Origin: Glutamicibacter sp. MNS18
GTDB taxonomy: Bacteria > Actinomycetota > Actinomycetes > Actinomycetales > Micrococcaceae
Length of the DNA: 64,000 nt
NCBI RefSeq assembly: GCF_026107515.2
Contig: NZ_JAPCHW010000012.1
Location: forward strand, 1-64,000
Direction of reading: 5' to 3'
Shown here: piece after piece, positions 18,203 to 26,872 of the stretch
Position numbering within the stretch: position 1 is the first letter of the stretch
Layout: each line of letters begins with the position of its first letter
Notes under the pieces: model-generated
Seen by the model: only the letters and a program-made list of their open reading frames with translations
What the model was told of the DNA's origin: nothing
Databases searched by the model: none
Position numbers and translations under genes: made by a program

Positions 18203-18322
18203 ATGAAAAAGCTCCTGATTCTCGGATCGATTGCGGCCGCAGCAGTGGTTCTGATCAAGAAGGCCAAGGGCTCTGCGGAGACCAAGGAAACCTGGCAACA
18301 GGTCACCGACGAGGTTTCCTGA
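18203..18322 (+). CDS. DLW-39 family small protein
   Basis: Exactly 39 residues, starting MKKLLILGSIAAAAVVLIKK, one short hydrophobic segment and a charged tail ending TWQQVTDEVS. This matches the DLW-39 family of actinobacteria in length, position between tRNA-Ile and tRNA-Ala, and tail pattern, although the D-L-W triplet reads E-T-W here. GAAAGAGG lies about 5-6 nt before the ATG. The function is unknown; a membrane-anchored peptide is likely. Confidence 0.8.
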   Translation: MKKLLILGSIAAAAVVLIKKAKGSAETKETWQQVTDEVS

Positions 18323-18329
18323 ACCTTTC

Positions 18330-18405
18330 GGGGGTATGGCGCAATTGGTAGCGCACCTGCTTTGCAAGCAGGGGGTTAGGGGTTCGAGTCCCCTTACCTC
18401 CACCA
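18330..18405 (+). tRNA. tRNA-Ala (anticodon TGC)
   Basis: Acceptor GGGGGTA pairs with TACCTCC (one G-T pair). The anticodon stem CCTGC/GCAGG encloses TTTGCAA (anticodon 18363-18365), the T loop is standard, and CCA is encoded (18403-18405). A terminator follows directly. Confidence 0.96.
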
Positions 18406-18410
18406 GAAGA

Positions 18411-18446
18411 AAAGAACTCCATCCGGCTGGATGGGGTTCTTTTTTG
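18411..18446 (+). terminator. Rho-independent terminator after tRNA-Ala
   Basis: The stem AAGAACTCCATCC/GGATGGGGTTCTT is followed by a run of six T. It ends the tRNA-Ile/DLW-39/tRNA-Ala transcript. Confidence 0.85.
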
Positions 18447-18609
18447 CGTTAAGGCCCGGGTACGGCCCGTTATGGGGCACGGTTCAACCCCATCGCATGG
18501 AACACGGAAAATTCGGCCCCGGTTTGGGGGTTGGTTCTTGTAACTTCGGCCAAAGCATACAAGGCTGGGGAAATAAGCCGCACTAAGACTGCATAGGACG
18601 GATACCTTC

Positions 18610-20499
18610 ATGAGTACAACGCAAGATGACGAGGCCGAGACCACGAAGGGCCAGGCTGCTCTGGTACCGCCTCCCGAGGACCTCTCCGCGGCCCCCATCC
18701 CGGTGCATATGCATATCGCCGAGGATGATACCGACGAGCAGATCACCGAGAAACTGCGACGCCAAGGTGTGCGGTTGGGCCGCTTCGGGGTGGCCCCGGC
18801 GGTTTTCTGGCCAAGCCTGCTCGTGGTGCTCGCCGTAGCGTTCTTCGCGGTACTGGCTCCGAACTCCGCCGAGACCGCCTTCTCCGGGATCCAGGACTGG
18901 ATCGTGGAGAACCTGGGCTGGTACTACATGCTGGTCGTGGGCGCGTTCGTGGCGCTAACCATTATCATCGGATTCTCCAAGCTCGGCCGGATACGGCTGG
19001 GTCCGGATAACGAAAAACCGGAATTCGGGATGGTGACCTGGTTCTGCATGCTCTTCGCCGCGGGCATGGGCATTGGACTGGTGTTCTATGGTGTGGGCGA
19101 ACCGTTGACCTATGCCACGGTGGACCCCAAACCGGGCTGGGAAGGCACCGAAGGGCAGCTGGCGGCCTTGGCCATGGCCCAGACCTTCATCCACTGGGGT
19201 CTGCACCCCTGGGCCATCTACGCGGTGATCGGACTTTCGCTGGCCTACGCGATCCACCGGCGCGGCCGGCCGGTGTCCATCCGCTGGGCCCTGGAGCCCT
19301 TGTTCGGCGACAAGGTCAAGGGCTGGGTCGGGGACCTGATCGACATCCTGGCCATTTTCGGTACCGTCTTCGGTGTGGCCACCTCCCTGGGGCTGGGTGT
19401 GCAACAGATCGCCGCGGGGCTGCATGCCATTGGCATCGTGGACACCGTGGACAATATGCTGCTGGTCATCCTGATCACAGCCATCACCTTCCTGGCCACC
19501 ATGAGCGTGGTCTCGGGCCTGACCGCGGGCATCAAGTGGCTGTCGAATATCAACCTGTCCATGGCCGGGATCCTTTTGATCAGCGTCTTGCTGCTCGGGC
19601 CGACCCTGTTCCTGTTCCAGAACCTGGTGCAGTCCCTGGGTGCCTATCTGGCCAATGCCCTGAACATGACCTTCGACGTCGGGGCCTTCCAACGCGATGA
19701 TGCCTCACAGACCTGGTTCTCCGGGTGGACGGTCTTCTACTGGGGCTGGTGGATCTCCTGGGCGCCGTTTGTCGGGGTGTTCATTGCCCGCATTTCCCGG
19801 GGCCGAACGATCCGCGAATTCATTGCCGGGGTGCTGCTGGTTCCCACGGTCGTGGGGTTCATCTGGTTCTCGGTCCTCGGCGGGGCGGGAATCTACCGAC
19901 AGATTTTCGGCGAGGGTGACCTGGTCCAGGACGGCGGAGTGTCGGCCGAGGGAGTGCTTTTCCAGGTCCTCGGCGACCTGCCGCTGGGACAGATCCTCTC
20001 GGTCCTGGCCATCGTGCTCGTGGCGATCTTCTTCATCACCTCCTCGGACTCCGGGTCGCTGGTCGTGGACATGCTCGCCTCCGGCGGACACCCCAACCCG
20101 CCAATCTGGTCACGTGTGCTGTGGTCGCTGATCGAGGGATTCGTGGCGCTGGCCCTGTTGTTGGCCGGAGGGCTGTCCTCGCTCCAGGCCGCCGCACTGG
20201 CCACGGCGTTGCCCTTCAGTGTCATCCTGATCCTGATGTGCATCTCCACGGTGCGTGGACTGCGCTACGAGAGCCGGGTGCTCGAGCACCAGGAGATGCA
20301 GCTGCGCTTGGCGCGGGTCACCGAACACATCTCGGGCGAGTTCATGGACAATATCGAGGACTATCCGGAGTTGCGCACCTACGTGGATGACCGCATCGAT
20401 TACCGGATGAGTCGTAGCCGCGGCCGGATCAGCTGGCGGGACATGCCACGCAGCCAACGCCGCGGGGAGGGGCCGCCACCGGTGGAACCCGGCCCGTAG
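18610..20499 (+). CDS. BCCT-family betaine/carnitine/choline-type transporter
   Basis: A secondary transporter for compatible solutes or related trimethylammonium compounds. The 629 residues have about 50 N-terminal charged residues, twelve membrane segments and a long cytoplasmic C-terminus, which in BetP-like members senses osmotic stress. The family signature is visible in GMGIGLVFYGVGEPL, where the glycine pattern fits Na+-coupled members, and in YWGWWISWAPFVGVFIARIS. The C-terminus carries charged stretches (SRSRGRISWRDMPRSQRR). The substrate (betaine, ectoine or proline) cannot be decided. It is monocistronic, between a tRNA terminator and its own terminator. Confidence 0.92.
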   Translation: MSTTQDDEAETTKGQAALVPPPEDLSAAPIPVHMHIAEDDTDEQITEKLRRQGVRLGRFGVAPAVFWPSLLVVLAVAFFAVLAPNSAETAFSGIQDWIVENLGWYYMLVVGAFVALTIIIGFSKLGRIRLGPDNEKPEFGMVTWFCMLFAAGMGIGLVFYGVGEPLTYATVDPKPGWEGTEGQLAALAMAQTFIHWGLHPWAIYAVIGLSLAYAIHRRGRPVSIRWALEPLFGDKVKGWVGDLIDILAIFGTVFGVATSLGLGVQQIAAGLHAIGIVDTVDNMLLVILITAITFLATMSVVSGLTAGIKWLSNINLSMAGILLISVLLLGPTLFLFQNLVQSLGAYLANALNMTFDVGAFQRDDASQTWFSGWTVFYWGWWISWAPFVGVFIARISRGRTIREFIAGVLLVPTVVGFIWFSVLGGAGIYRQIFGEGDLVQDGGVSAEGVLFQVLGDLPLGQILSVLAIVLVAIFFITSSDSGSLVVDMLASGGHPNPPIWSRVLWSLIEGFVALALLLAGGLSSLQAAALATALPFSVILILMCISTVRGLRYESRVLEHQEMQLRLARVTEHISGEFMDNIEDYPELRTYVDDRIDYRMSRSRGRISWRDMPRSQRRGEGPPPVEPGP

Positions 20500-20510
20500 C
20501 CGGGATCAGG

Positions 20511-20538
20511 GGGCCTACCTAACCGAGGTAGGCCCTTT
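20511..20538 (+). terminator. Terminator overlapping the glycosyltransferase 3' end
   Basis: GGGCCTACCT, five bases, AGGTAGGCCC, then TTT. It lies 11 bp after the BCCT stop and overlaps the last codons of the convergent glycosyltransferase gene. Confidence 0.75.
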
Positions 20539-21661
20539 CGCGTACCCGGGTGTAATGGCCCAGCAACTGGTCCCCGATCGACTTCCAGGAGCGATCCTGC
20601 ACGCTGGCGTGGGCGGCGCTGGCAAAGGCCAGGCGCTTGGCATCGTCGTACACCAGGTCGGCAACCTTCGCACGCAGCCCTGCCAGGTCCCCCGGGGCGT
20701 ACAACCACCCGGTGCGTGAGGAATCCACCAGGTCCACCGGTCCACCGCGCCCCACCGCGACCACGGGGACTCCGCTGGCCATGGCCTCCTGGATGGTCTG
20801 GCAGAAGGTCTCCGACTCTCCGGGATGGACAAACAGGTCGAAACTGGCCAGCATCCCGGCCAGTTCCCCACCGGACAGGAAACCCGGGAAATACGCTCCG
20901 GGCAATTCCTGGCGCAGGGATTCACGCAACGGCCCGGAACCGACCACCACCAGTTTGGTTTGCGGCAGGTCCGCCAGCACCTTCAGGTCCGCGACCTGTT
21001 TTTCAGCGGCCAACCGTCCGACGTAGCCGATGATCCGCTCCCCGTTGGGGGCCAAGGTGGCCCGCAGCTCTTTATCACGCCGTGATGGGGTGAAAAGCGA
21101 GGTGTCCACTCCCCTGCGCCAGAGGGCCAGTCTCGGCACCCGGAGCCGCTCGAGCTGGTCCAGGGAAAAGCTGCTGGGAACCAAGGTCAGGTCGGCGGTG
21201 CTGTGCAGAACACGGACGTGTTCCCAAAGCCGGTTCTCCAGCCAGGGCACCTGGTAGCGGGCCGCATAGCTGGGAACCTCCGTCTGGTAAACCGCCACAC
21301 TGGGTATGCCCAGATCCTCCGCTGCCCGCACGGCACGCCACCCCAACAGGAAGGGACTGGCCAGGTGCACCACATCGGGGGCCGACGCGCTGAGCATCCG
21401 GCGTAGCGATGCCACCGGGCCCGGAGCAAGCCTGACGCTCGGATAGCTCGCCAAAGCCATGGATGGCACCGTACGGACCGGAAATCCGCAATACTGGTCG
21501 GGAACCGGTCGCTGGCGACGGATATCGGCCAGAGACGTTGCCGGAGTGATGACCTCGGCCTGATGCCCGCGGGCACGAAGGTGCTCCAGGGTCTTCAGCA
21601 CGGAGTTGGTGACACCGTTCATATGTGGCAGGAAAGACTCGGCAACTATGGTGACCTTCAC
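20519..21661 (-). CDS. Glycosyltransferase family 4 (probable mannosyltransferase)
   Basis: A GT-B glycosyltransferase of 380 residues. The N-terminus (VAESFLPHMNGVTNSVLKTL) is the typical GT4 start, where the acceptor and PimB/MgtA-like enzymes share the FLP-x-x-N-G-V-T motif. The donor-binding E-x7-E motif reads ESETFCQTIQEAMASGVPVV. The nearest functional types are GDP-mannose-dependent alpha-mannosyltransferases of phosphatidylinositol-mannoside or mannosyl-diacylglycerol synthesis; the exact donor and acceptor are inference. It stands alone and is convergent with the BCCT gene. Confidence 0.85.
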   Translation of the reverse strand: MKVTIVAESFLPHMNGVTNSVLKTLEHLRARGHQAEVITPATSLADIRRQRPVPDQYCGFPVRTVPSMALASYPSVRLAPGPVASLRRMLSASAPDVVHLASPFLLGWRAVRAAEDLGIPSVAVYQTEVPSYAARYQVPWLENRLWEHVRVLHSTADLTLVPSSFSLDQLERLRVPRLALWRRGVDTSLFTPSRRDKELRATLAPNGERIIGYVGRLAAEKQVADLKVLADLPQTKLVVVGSGPLRESLRQELPGAYFPGFLSGGELAGMLASFDLFVHPGESETFCQTIQEAMASGVPVVAVGRGGPVDLVDSSRTGWLYAPGDLAGLRAKVADLVYDDAKRLAFASAAHASVQDRSWKSIGDQLLGHYTRVRERAYLG

Positions 21662-21877
21662 GTTTCAAGGATGAATGGTACCCATGGCTGCCATATGAAC
21701 CCGGGGTACCACGTCGGTGAACATCCGGAATCAGGCCATGCCGGACCGATCAGGGCGTGGGGTTCCGCGACCGCCGTGACCCGGCCGGTGGCGCCAGATA
21801 CCGGCCCCGCGACGCGGCCCGGTGCCCGTACCGGAGAGCGAATATCGATTCCCGTCGGCGAACTGTAACCTTAGCTG

Positions 21878-22756
21878 GTGACCATACTTCTTGTAATCGT
21901 CGGTGTGCTCGGAGTCTCGGCGTCCGGTCCCCTGATTGCAGCCTTCCCCGCCGTACCGGTACTGGCCATGGCTCTCTGGCGCAATCTGGGTGCCACCGCG
22001 GTGCTGGCGGCCCCCACGGTCGTAAAGGATCCTGCATCCTTCCGTCGGATGGGGCGGCGAGAATGGATCTTCTGTACCATCGCCGGTGTCTCGCTGGCCC
22101 TGCACTTCGTCTGTTTCATGTACTCGGTCAGGATGACCTCGGTTGCCGCCGCCACCGCCCTGGTATGCATCCAGGGTGTCTGGATCGTCCTCTTCCAACG
22201 ATTCCGCGGCATGCGGTACACCGCCAAGGTATTCGTGGGGATCGCCCTGGCAATCGTCGGCGTCGTGGTTATCACCGGGTTCGACCTGGGTCAGGGCCGC
22301 GAAGCGATCATTGGGGATTTGCTGGCCATAGCCGGAGGAATGCTTGCAGGGGCATATACCCTCGCCGGTTCGGTTGCCCGGCGAACCATGGGCACCGGGG
22401 CCTATACCTCGGTATGTTACGCCATCACCTCGGTCGTGTTGCTGGTGATCTGCCTCGTCACGGGTGAGCAAATCTGGGGTTTCGATGCCTGGGGCTGGTT
22501 CGGGATCGTCGCACTGACCGTGTGCGCCCAGATACTAGGTCATACGGCGTTCAACCACTTGCTGACCGTTCTGGGACCACTCACGGTTTCCACGCTGATC
22601 CTGCTCGAGATTCCGGGTGCGGCCTTTATCGCGGCACTTATGATCGGTCAGCTGGTGCCCGCCGGCACGGTGCTGGGTCTGGTGATCATCCTTGGTGGTT
22701 TGGTGCTGGTCATCCGCGGCCAGGCGCAGCAAGTAGTCCCCAAACTAGAAAATTAA
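21878..22756 (+). CDS. EamA/DMT-family transporter
   Basis: A drug/metabolite-superfamily permease of 292 residues with ten predicted membrane segments in two repeated EamA halves. The start is GTG 21878, preceded only by a weak ribosome-binding sequence. The first half contains SLALHFVCFMYSVRMTSVAAATAL, whose middle is the usual EamA repeat centre; the second half contains LGHTAFNHLLTVLGPLTVSTLILLEIPG. The substrate is unknown; exporters of amino acids or metabolites are common in the family. Confidence 0.85.
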   Translation: MTILLVIVGVLGVSASGPLIAAFPAVPVLAMALWRNLGATAVLAAPTVVKDPASFRRMGRREWIFCTIAGVSLALHFVCFMYSVRMTSVAAATALVCIQGVWIVLFQRFRGMRYTAKVFVGIALAIVGVVVITGFDLGQGREAIIGDLLAIAGGMLAGAYTLAGSVARRTMGTGAYTSVCYAITSVVLLVICLVTGEQIWGFDAWGWFGIVALTVCAQILGHTAFNHLLTVLGPLTVSTLILLEIPGAAFIAALMIGQLVPAGTVLGLVIILGGLVLVIRGQAQQVVPKLEN

Positions 22757-22801
22757 ACCAACAAGCCTATATGCGTCAATTCGCATACAGGCTTGTCGGT
22801 T
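22756..22801. terminator. Bidirectional hairpin
   Basis: A 20-bp stem (18 pairs matched) with a 6-nt loop lies between the EamA gene and a convergent small gene, starting at the last base of the EamA stop codon. Confidence 0.75.
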
Positions 22802-22810
22802 GGCGTAAAT

Positions 22811-23020
22811 CTATTTTTCCGACGCCAGGTCGCGGATCTCATCGACGCTGGCTGTCTTGGCTTCTCCAACCGGGTCATGTGTCGTGGCCTTGGGAGTCGG
22901 CAGCGTCCACGGATCATCGATCGGATTCGATGCCTTCCACGCGGCGACCAATGCGGCCACCGCAGCTGCTATCAGTCCGACGATGAGGAACTTCGTGAAA
23001 CCACACTTCTTCTTTGCCAT
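22811..23020 (-). CDS. Small single-span membrane protein, unknown function
   Basis: The 69 residues begin MAKKKCGFTKFLIVG, then have one hydrophobic segment (about 11-28) followed by a soluble tail with NPIDDPWTLP. The positive N-terminus predicts N-in topology. AAGGAGAA lies 5-6 nt upstream of the ATG. It is a plausible conserved hypothetical, similar in design to the DLW-39 protein near gyrA, but I cannot name a family. It is convergent with the EamA gene. Confidence 0.7.
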   Translation of the reverse strand: MAKKKCGFTKFLIVGLIAAAVAALVAAWKASNPIDDPWTLPTPKATTHDPVGEAKTASVDEIRDLASEK

Positions 23021-23182
23021 CAGTTCTCCTTGACTCCGGTTAACCTGTTCCTCATCCAGCCTAGGTACTTTTGGGCCAACGGGCTATGCGATTCGAAGGT
23101 ACCGCGGTGAAAAGGATCGGTTTTCACTCAACGCGTAGTGTGGCTTTAGCGGTGCCGCATCACCTCATGGGAGAATGAACGC

Positions 23183-23728
23183 ATGACTGCAATTGCTACG
23201 CATAAAGCTACGATTCACACCAATCAGGGCGACATCGTCGTCAACCTCTTCGGCAACCATGCCCCGAAGACCGTTGAGAACTTCGTCGGCCTGGCCACTG
23301 GTAAGCAGGAGTGGGTTCATCCTGAGACCGGTGACAAGAAGACCGATACCCCGCTGTACAACGGAACCATCTTCCACCGCATCATCGCCGACTTCATGAT
23401 CCAGGGTGGTGACCCATTGGGCCAGGGCTTCGGCGGGCCGGGCTACCAGTTCGATGACGAAATCCATCCGGAACTGGACTTCAACTCCCCCTACAAGCTG
23501 GCCATGGCGAACGCTGGAATCCGTATGGGACGCGGCACTAACGGCTCACAGTTCTTCATCACCACCATCGCCACCAACTGGTTGCAGGGTAAGCACACCA
23601 TCTTCGGTGAAGTGACCGACGAAGCCTCCCGCAAGATCGTCGATTCCCTGAACTCCGTGGCCACCGACGGCCGCGACAAGCCTCTCGAGGACGTTGTCAT
23701 CGACTCGATCGACATCGAAGCCCTCTAG
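23183..23728 (+). CDS. ppiA: Peptidyl-prolyl cis-trans isomerase (cyclophilin type)
   Basis: A cytoplasmic cyclophilin of 181 residues that speeds proline isomerisation during folding. Active-site residues lie in FHRIIADFMIQGGDPLGQG and GSQFFITT; the tryptophan of the cyclosporin site is in NWLQGKHTIFGEV. No signal peptide is present. In actinobacteria the gene sits close to the origin, upstream of a rhomboid gene, as here. Confidence 0.95.
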   Translation: MTAIATHKATIHTNQGDIVVNLFGNHAPKTVENFVGLATGKQEWVHPETGDKKTDTPLYNGTIFHRIIADFMIQGGDPLGQGFGGPGYQFDDEIHPELDFNSPYKLAMANAGIRMGRGTNGSQFFITTIATNWLQGKHTIFGEVTDEASRKIVDSLNSVATDGRDKPLEDVVIDSIDIEAL

Positions 23729-23841
23729 ATCGTTGTTGCGTCGCTGACGCCCGAGGCTCCGGTAGTTCCCCGATTCTGGGAGCACCGGGGCCTTGTCCTT
23801 TAAAACCGACCGATTCTCCGACACCCGAGGTGGGAAACCAT

Positions 23842-24696
23842 ATGTCATATGGGCAAGTGTCCCCAGGCCCGACGCACGCACCTACTTGTTTTAGGCATCC
23901 CGAGACGATTTCCTATGTCTCCTGCCATCGTTGCGGCCGCCCGGTCTGTCCCGAGTGCCAGGTCCCGGCTCCTGTTGGTGTCCAATGCATCGAGTGCGTG
24001 CGGGCCGCCAACAAGGCCATCCCCCAGGCGAAAACCCAGTATGGTGGCACCGCGCGGGCCGGAGCGCCGGTCATTACCTATGGGATCATTGGCCTCAATG
24101 CCCTGATGTACCTCTTGCAGTGGATCGTGCCGAACTTTACCCAGCAGATAGTGCTGGTCGGCACGTTGGCGTATTGGGAGCCGTGGCGGATCCTCACCAG
24201 CGCCTTCGCCCACTCCCAGGGGTCGCTGCTGCATATCGCGATGAACATGTACGGTGTTTATATCTGTGGAACCTTGCTGGAACCACGTCTGGGCCGACTG
24301 CGGTTTATCTGGCTCTACCTTGTCTCCGCTTTGGGTGGGTCGCTTGGCGTTATGCTGCTCAGCGATCCGCTCAGCGCCACACTCGGAGCCTCCGGTGCAC
24401 TCTCCGGGCTGTTCCTCGCGCTGTTCGTCGTCTTCAGGACCAACCGATCGGCTCTGCGTCAAATGGGCATCGTCCTGGCCCTGAACGCGATCATGGGTTT
24501 CGTGGTTCCCGGGATTTCATGGCAAGGGCACCTGGGCGGAGCGGTTGTCGGTGCGGTGGCTGCTGCTGCCATCACACTTATCCCCAAGGGACCCAAACGA
24601 TCCACCGTTCAGTTCGTGCTATTGGGGATTCTCAGCGCGCTGGTGATCGGCATATTGTCCATCTCGGCCTTTGCGATTCGCTGGCCTTACCTGTAA
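23842..24696 (+). CDS. Rhomboid-family intramembrane serine protease
   Basis: A membrane protease that cleaves within or near transmembrane segments. I chose ATG 23842 (AGGTGGG about 6-7 nt upstream) over GTG 23830; the product has 284 residues. The N-terminus is a zinc-binding B-box-like region with paired cysteines (CFRHPE, CHRCGRPVCPEC, CIEC). About six membrane segments follow. The catalytic serine lies in GASGALSGLF and the histidine in GHLGGAVVGA. The gene is followed by a strong terminator and a DnaA-box cluster. Confidence 0.92.
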   Translation: MSYGQVSPGPTHAPTCFRHPETISYVSCHRCGRPVCPECQVPAPVGVQCIECVRAANKAIPQAKTQYGGTARAGAPVITYGIIGLNALMYLLQWIVPNFTQQIVLVGTLAYWEPWRILTSAFAHSQGSLLHIAMNMYGVYICGTLLEPRLGRLRFIWLYLVSALGGSLGVMLLSDPLSATLGASGALSGLFLALFVVFRTNRSALRQMGIVLALNAIMGFVVPGISWQGHLGGAVVGAVAAAAITLIPKGPKRSTVQFVLLGILSALVIGILSISAFAIRWPYL

Positions 24697-24733
24697 TTCG
24701 AACATCGACGACAACCGTTATCCACAAGCCTTG

Positions 24734-24768
24734 TCCACACTGTTAATAACTTACACACATGTAATTCA
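24734..24768 (+). repeat. Composite element, copy A
   Basis: A half DnaA box TCCACA is followed by TGTTAATAAC, then the inverted repeat TTACA-4-TGTAA and TTCA. It matches copy B (25012-25046) in 30 of 35 positions; four of the five differences fall in the 4-nt spacer between the arms. Confidence 0.75.
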
Positions 24769-24769
24769 C

Positions 24770-24810
24770 GGGCATGCACGGCCGCCGGAGGCCGTGCATG
24801 CCCTGTTTTT
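24770..24810 (+). terminator. Terminator of the rhomboid gene
   Basis: A perfect 14-bp stem GGGCATGCACGGCC with its complement, loop GCCGGA, then a five-T run. It lies inside the DnaA-box cluster, 73 bp after the rhomboid stop. Confidence 0.85.
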
Positions 24811-25011
24811 CGCCAAATCCACGACACCAAACGCTATTGTGCACAGTTTAATTCACATCTGTGGATAACTTTTAAACAGGGGGTGTAGATAAGAGTCGTT
24901 GCGAGCGAGCGCAGTGCTCCGGCAATTTCTTCGAATTTTTATGCGAACCGAGGTTGACATGGCCGAACCGGGGAGGCTGGGGCCTCTCGCGCACGGTATC
25001 CACAGTGGTAA

Positions 25012-25046
25012 TCCACAGTGTTAATAACTTACAGGTCTGTAATTCA
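25012..25046 (+). repeat. Composite element, copy B
   Basis: TCCACAGTGTTAATAAC followed by TTACA-GGTC-TGTAATTCA. Same orientation as copy A, 278 bp away. Confidence 0.75.
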
Positions 25047-25200
25047 GATCCGGAAAACACTGTCATTCGGCGGATTTTCGAGCGCGGTCCACTGAGGGCG
25101 ACCCCTTTATCCCCACTTGTGGATAAGGTTGTGAACAACATATGGGCTGGACTGTCCACAATGGCTGTGGATAGCTGTGGAAAAGTGTTGATAAGTCTTG

Positions 25201-25812
25201 TTAGAAGAGCGGTCGAGCCAGTTCTATGGCCAGATAGCACATGAAGATGCAGATCACCAGGTCCAGGACTTGCCAGGCCCGGGGATTTGAGAACACCTTG
25301 GAGAGCATTCCCGAAGCTGCGCCCAGGGCGCTGAACCACACGAGGCTGGCGCCGATGGCGCCCATGGCAAAAATCCATCGATCGGTGCCGAATGAATTGC
25401 CGATAGATCCCAGTAGTAACACCGTGTCCAGGTACACGTGGGGATTGAGCCAGGTGAGGGCCAGGGTAGTGAGGATGACCCGAGCCAGGGAGGAGCTGGC
25501 AGGATTTTGCCCCGCAGATATGAACGAGGGTTTCAACGCCCGCCGTAATGCGAAAATAGCGTAGCTGGCCAGGAATGCCGCCCCGCCAATACGGGCGATG
25601 GGAAGGATCCATGCCGCTCGTTCAATCAGCGCACCAATTCCGGCGATTCCCGCGGCAATCAAGAGCGCATCCGATATTGCGCACAGGGCCACGGCAACCC
25701 AGACATGCTGCCGGGTAATGCCCTGGCGCAGTATGTAGGCGTTCTGCGCACCGATGGCTACGATCAGGGACAAACCGGTACCGAATCCCGTCAGGGCTGG
25801 GGAAATGAGCAT
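25201..25812 (-). CDS. LysE/ArgO-type basic amino acid exporter
   Basis: An inner-membrane exporter of 203 residues, probably for arginine or lysine. The start TGLSLIVAIGAQNAYILRQG is diagnostic of LysE/ArgO, and the central LTWLNPHVYLDTVLLLG is the second family signature. Six membrane segments are expected. It is divergent from a LysR-type regulator 61 bp away, the standard lysE-lysG (argO-argP) pair. Its 3' end abuts the DnaA-box cluster. Confidence 0.92.
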   Translation of the reverse strand: MLISPALTGFGTGLSLIVAIGAQNAYILRQGITRQHVWVAVALCAISDALLIAAGIAGIGALIERAAWILPIARIGGAAFLASYAIFALRRALKPSFISAGQNPASSSLARVILTTLALTWLNPHVYLDTVLLLGSIGNSFGTDRWIFAMGAIGASLVWFSALGAASGMLSKVFSNPRAWQVLDLVICIFMCYLAIELARPLF

Positions 25813-25873
25813 GGGATAACAGTAGGATGGTCCGGATTTCCTGTCGAACTTAATTAACTAAACCCACATTAGA

Positions 25874-26779
25874 ATGGCTAATGTGAATTTCGATCTTGAG
25901 CAGTTACAGACCCTGCTGGCGGTCGTCGATGCTGGAAGCTTCGAGGACGCGTCAATCGATTTGGGGATCACCCCCTCGGCCGTCAGCCAGCGGATCAAAG
26001 CCCTGGAATCACGGGCCGGGGCGGTGCTGCTCGTCCGTTCCAGGCCGGTAACCGCTACGGATCAAGGACACCGGATTCTGGGATATGCCCGGCAGATCAC
26101 CATGTTGGGTCGGGAACTGGGCGCCGAGCTGCAAGGTGACGGCCACTCGTCGGGCCGTGTGGCCATCACCGTGGGAGTGAACGCCGACTCACTGGCCACC
26201 TGGTTCGCGCCGGTTTTCACTGAACTGGCGCAACGCCGAGATCTGAGCTGCGAGTTCATCAGAGCCGATGAGCATCAAAGCTCCCGGTTGCTCAAGGAAG
26301 GCAAAGCCAGTGGAGTGGTGACCACCCGGGCAGAGGCCCTGCAGGGCTGCACCTCCCAACACTTGGGGACCATGCGCTACCGTGCGGTGGCCGCTGACCC
26401 GCTGGTCTCCGGCAATGGACAGGGCGCGTTGGATGCCAGGATGCTCTCCGCTCTGCCGGTAGTGAATTTCGACCGCGAGGATCCCCTGCAGCAGGATCTG
26501 CTCGAACAGGTCACGGGCACGCGCCGCTGGGATGACGTCCCGGTCCACTATGTCCCGGACTCGTGGCAGTTTGCCGCTGCCATCGAGGCCGGAATGGGCT
26601 GGGGGATGCTTCCCGAGGTGCAACTGCGAAGGCTGCCGGGGTTGCGGGTCCTGCATCCTGCGTGGATGATCGAGGTGCCGCTGTACTGGCAACGATGGTC
26701 GGTGGCGTCCTCCGCCCTGGATGACCTGGGACGGATGCTGTTGGCGGCGTCGTGTGATGCCGGTCTGCGCACGTTGTGA
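25874..26779 (+). CDS. LysR-type regulator of the LysG/ArgP group
   Basis: The regulator of the divergent exporter, probably activating it when basic amino acids accumulate. The 301 residues start with a winged helix (LEQLQTLLAVVDAGSFEDAS, then LGITPSAVSQRIKALES). The C-terminal effector domain is of normal length. The start is ATG 25874; GTG 25883 is an alternative. The 61-bp gap is AT-rich and must hold both promoters and the operator; the T-N11-A type site cannot be fixed by eye. Confidence 0.9.
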   Translation: MANVNFDLEQLQTLLAVVDAGSFEDASIDLGITPSAVSQRIKALESRAGAVLLVRSRPVTATDQGHRILGYARQITMLGRELGAELQGDGHSSGRVAITVGVNADSLATWFAPVFTELAQRRDLSCEFIRADEHQSSRLLKEGKASGVVTTRAEALQGCTSQHLGTMRYRAVAADPLVSGNGQGALDARMLSALPVVNFDREDPLQQDLLEQVTGTRRWDDVPVHYVPDSWQFAAAIEAGMGWGMLPEVQLRRLPGLRVLHPAWMIEVPLYWQRWSVASSALDDLGRMLLAASCDAGLRTL

Positions 26780-26811
26780 ACGGCGGCAGCAATCGAGCGT
26801 GGCCGGTATAG

Positions 26812-26850
26812 CGGAAACCCCGGTCAGCATGTTACTGACCGGGGTTTCCG
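26812..26850. terminator. Bidirectional hairpin
   Basis: A perfect 16-bp stem (CGGAAACCCCGGTCAG with its complement) and a 7-nt loop sit between the convergent regulator and crgA genes. No T-run is present. Confidence 0.7.
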
Positions 26851-26872
26851 GAAAATCGGGGGTACCAGCCAG

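Larger units (their letters stand above)
24697..25200. other. DnaA-box cluster distal to oriC
   Basis: A 504-bp non-coding gap filled with DnaA boxes. Perfect boxes: TTATCCACA 24718-24726, TGTGGATAA 24860-24868 and 25118-25126. One mismatch: 24731-24739, 24884-24892, 24996-25004, 25009-25017, 25107-25115, 25166-25174, 25176-25184, 25186-25194. Two mismatches: 25152-25160. Boxes at 25107 and 25118 face each other, 2 bp apart. Two copies of a 35-bp composite element are included. Density exceeds that of the dnaA-dnaN gap. It lies between convergent genes, so promoter function is unlikely; DnaA titration, origin function or replication control are candidates (inference). Confidence 0.8.
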
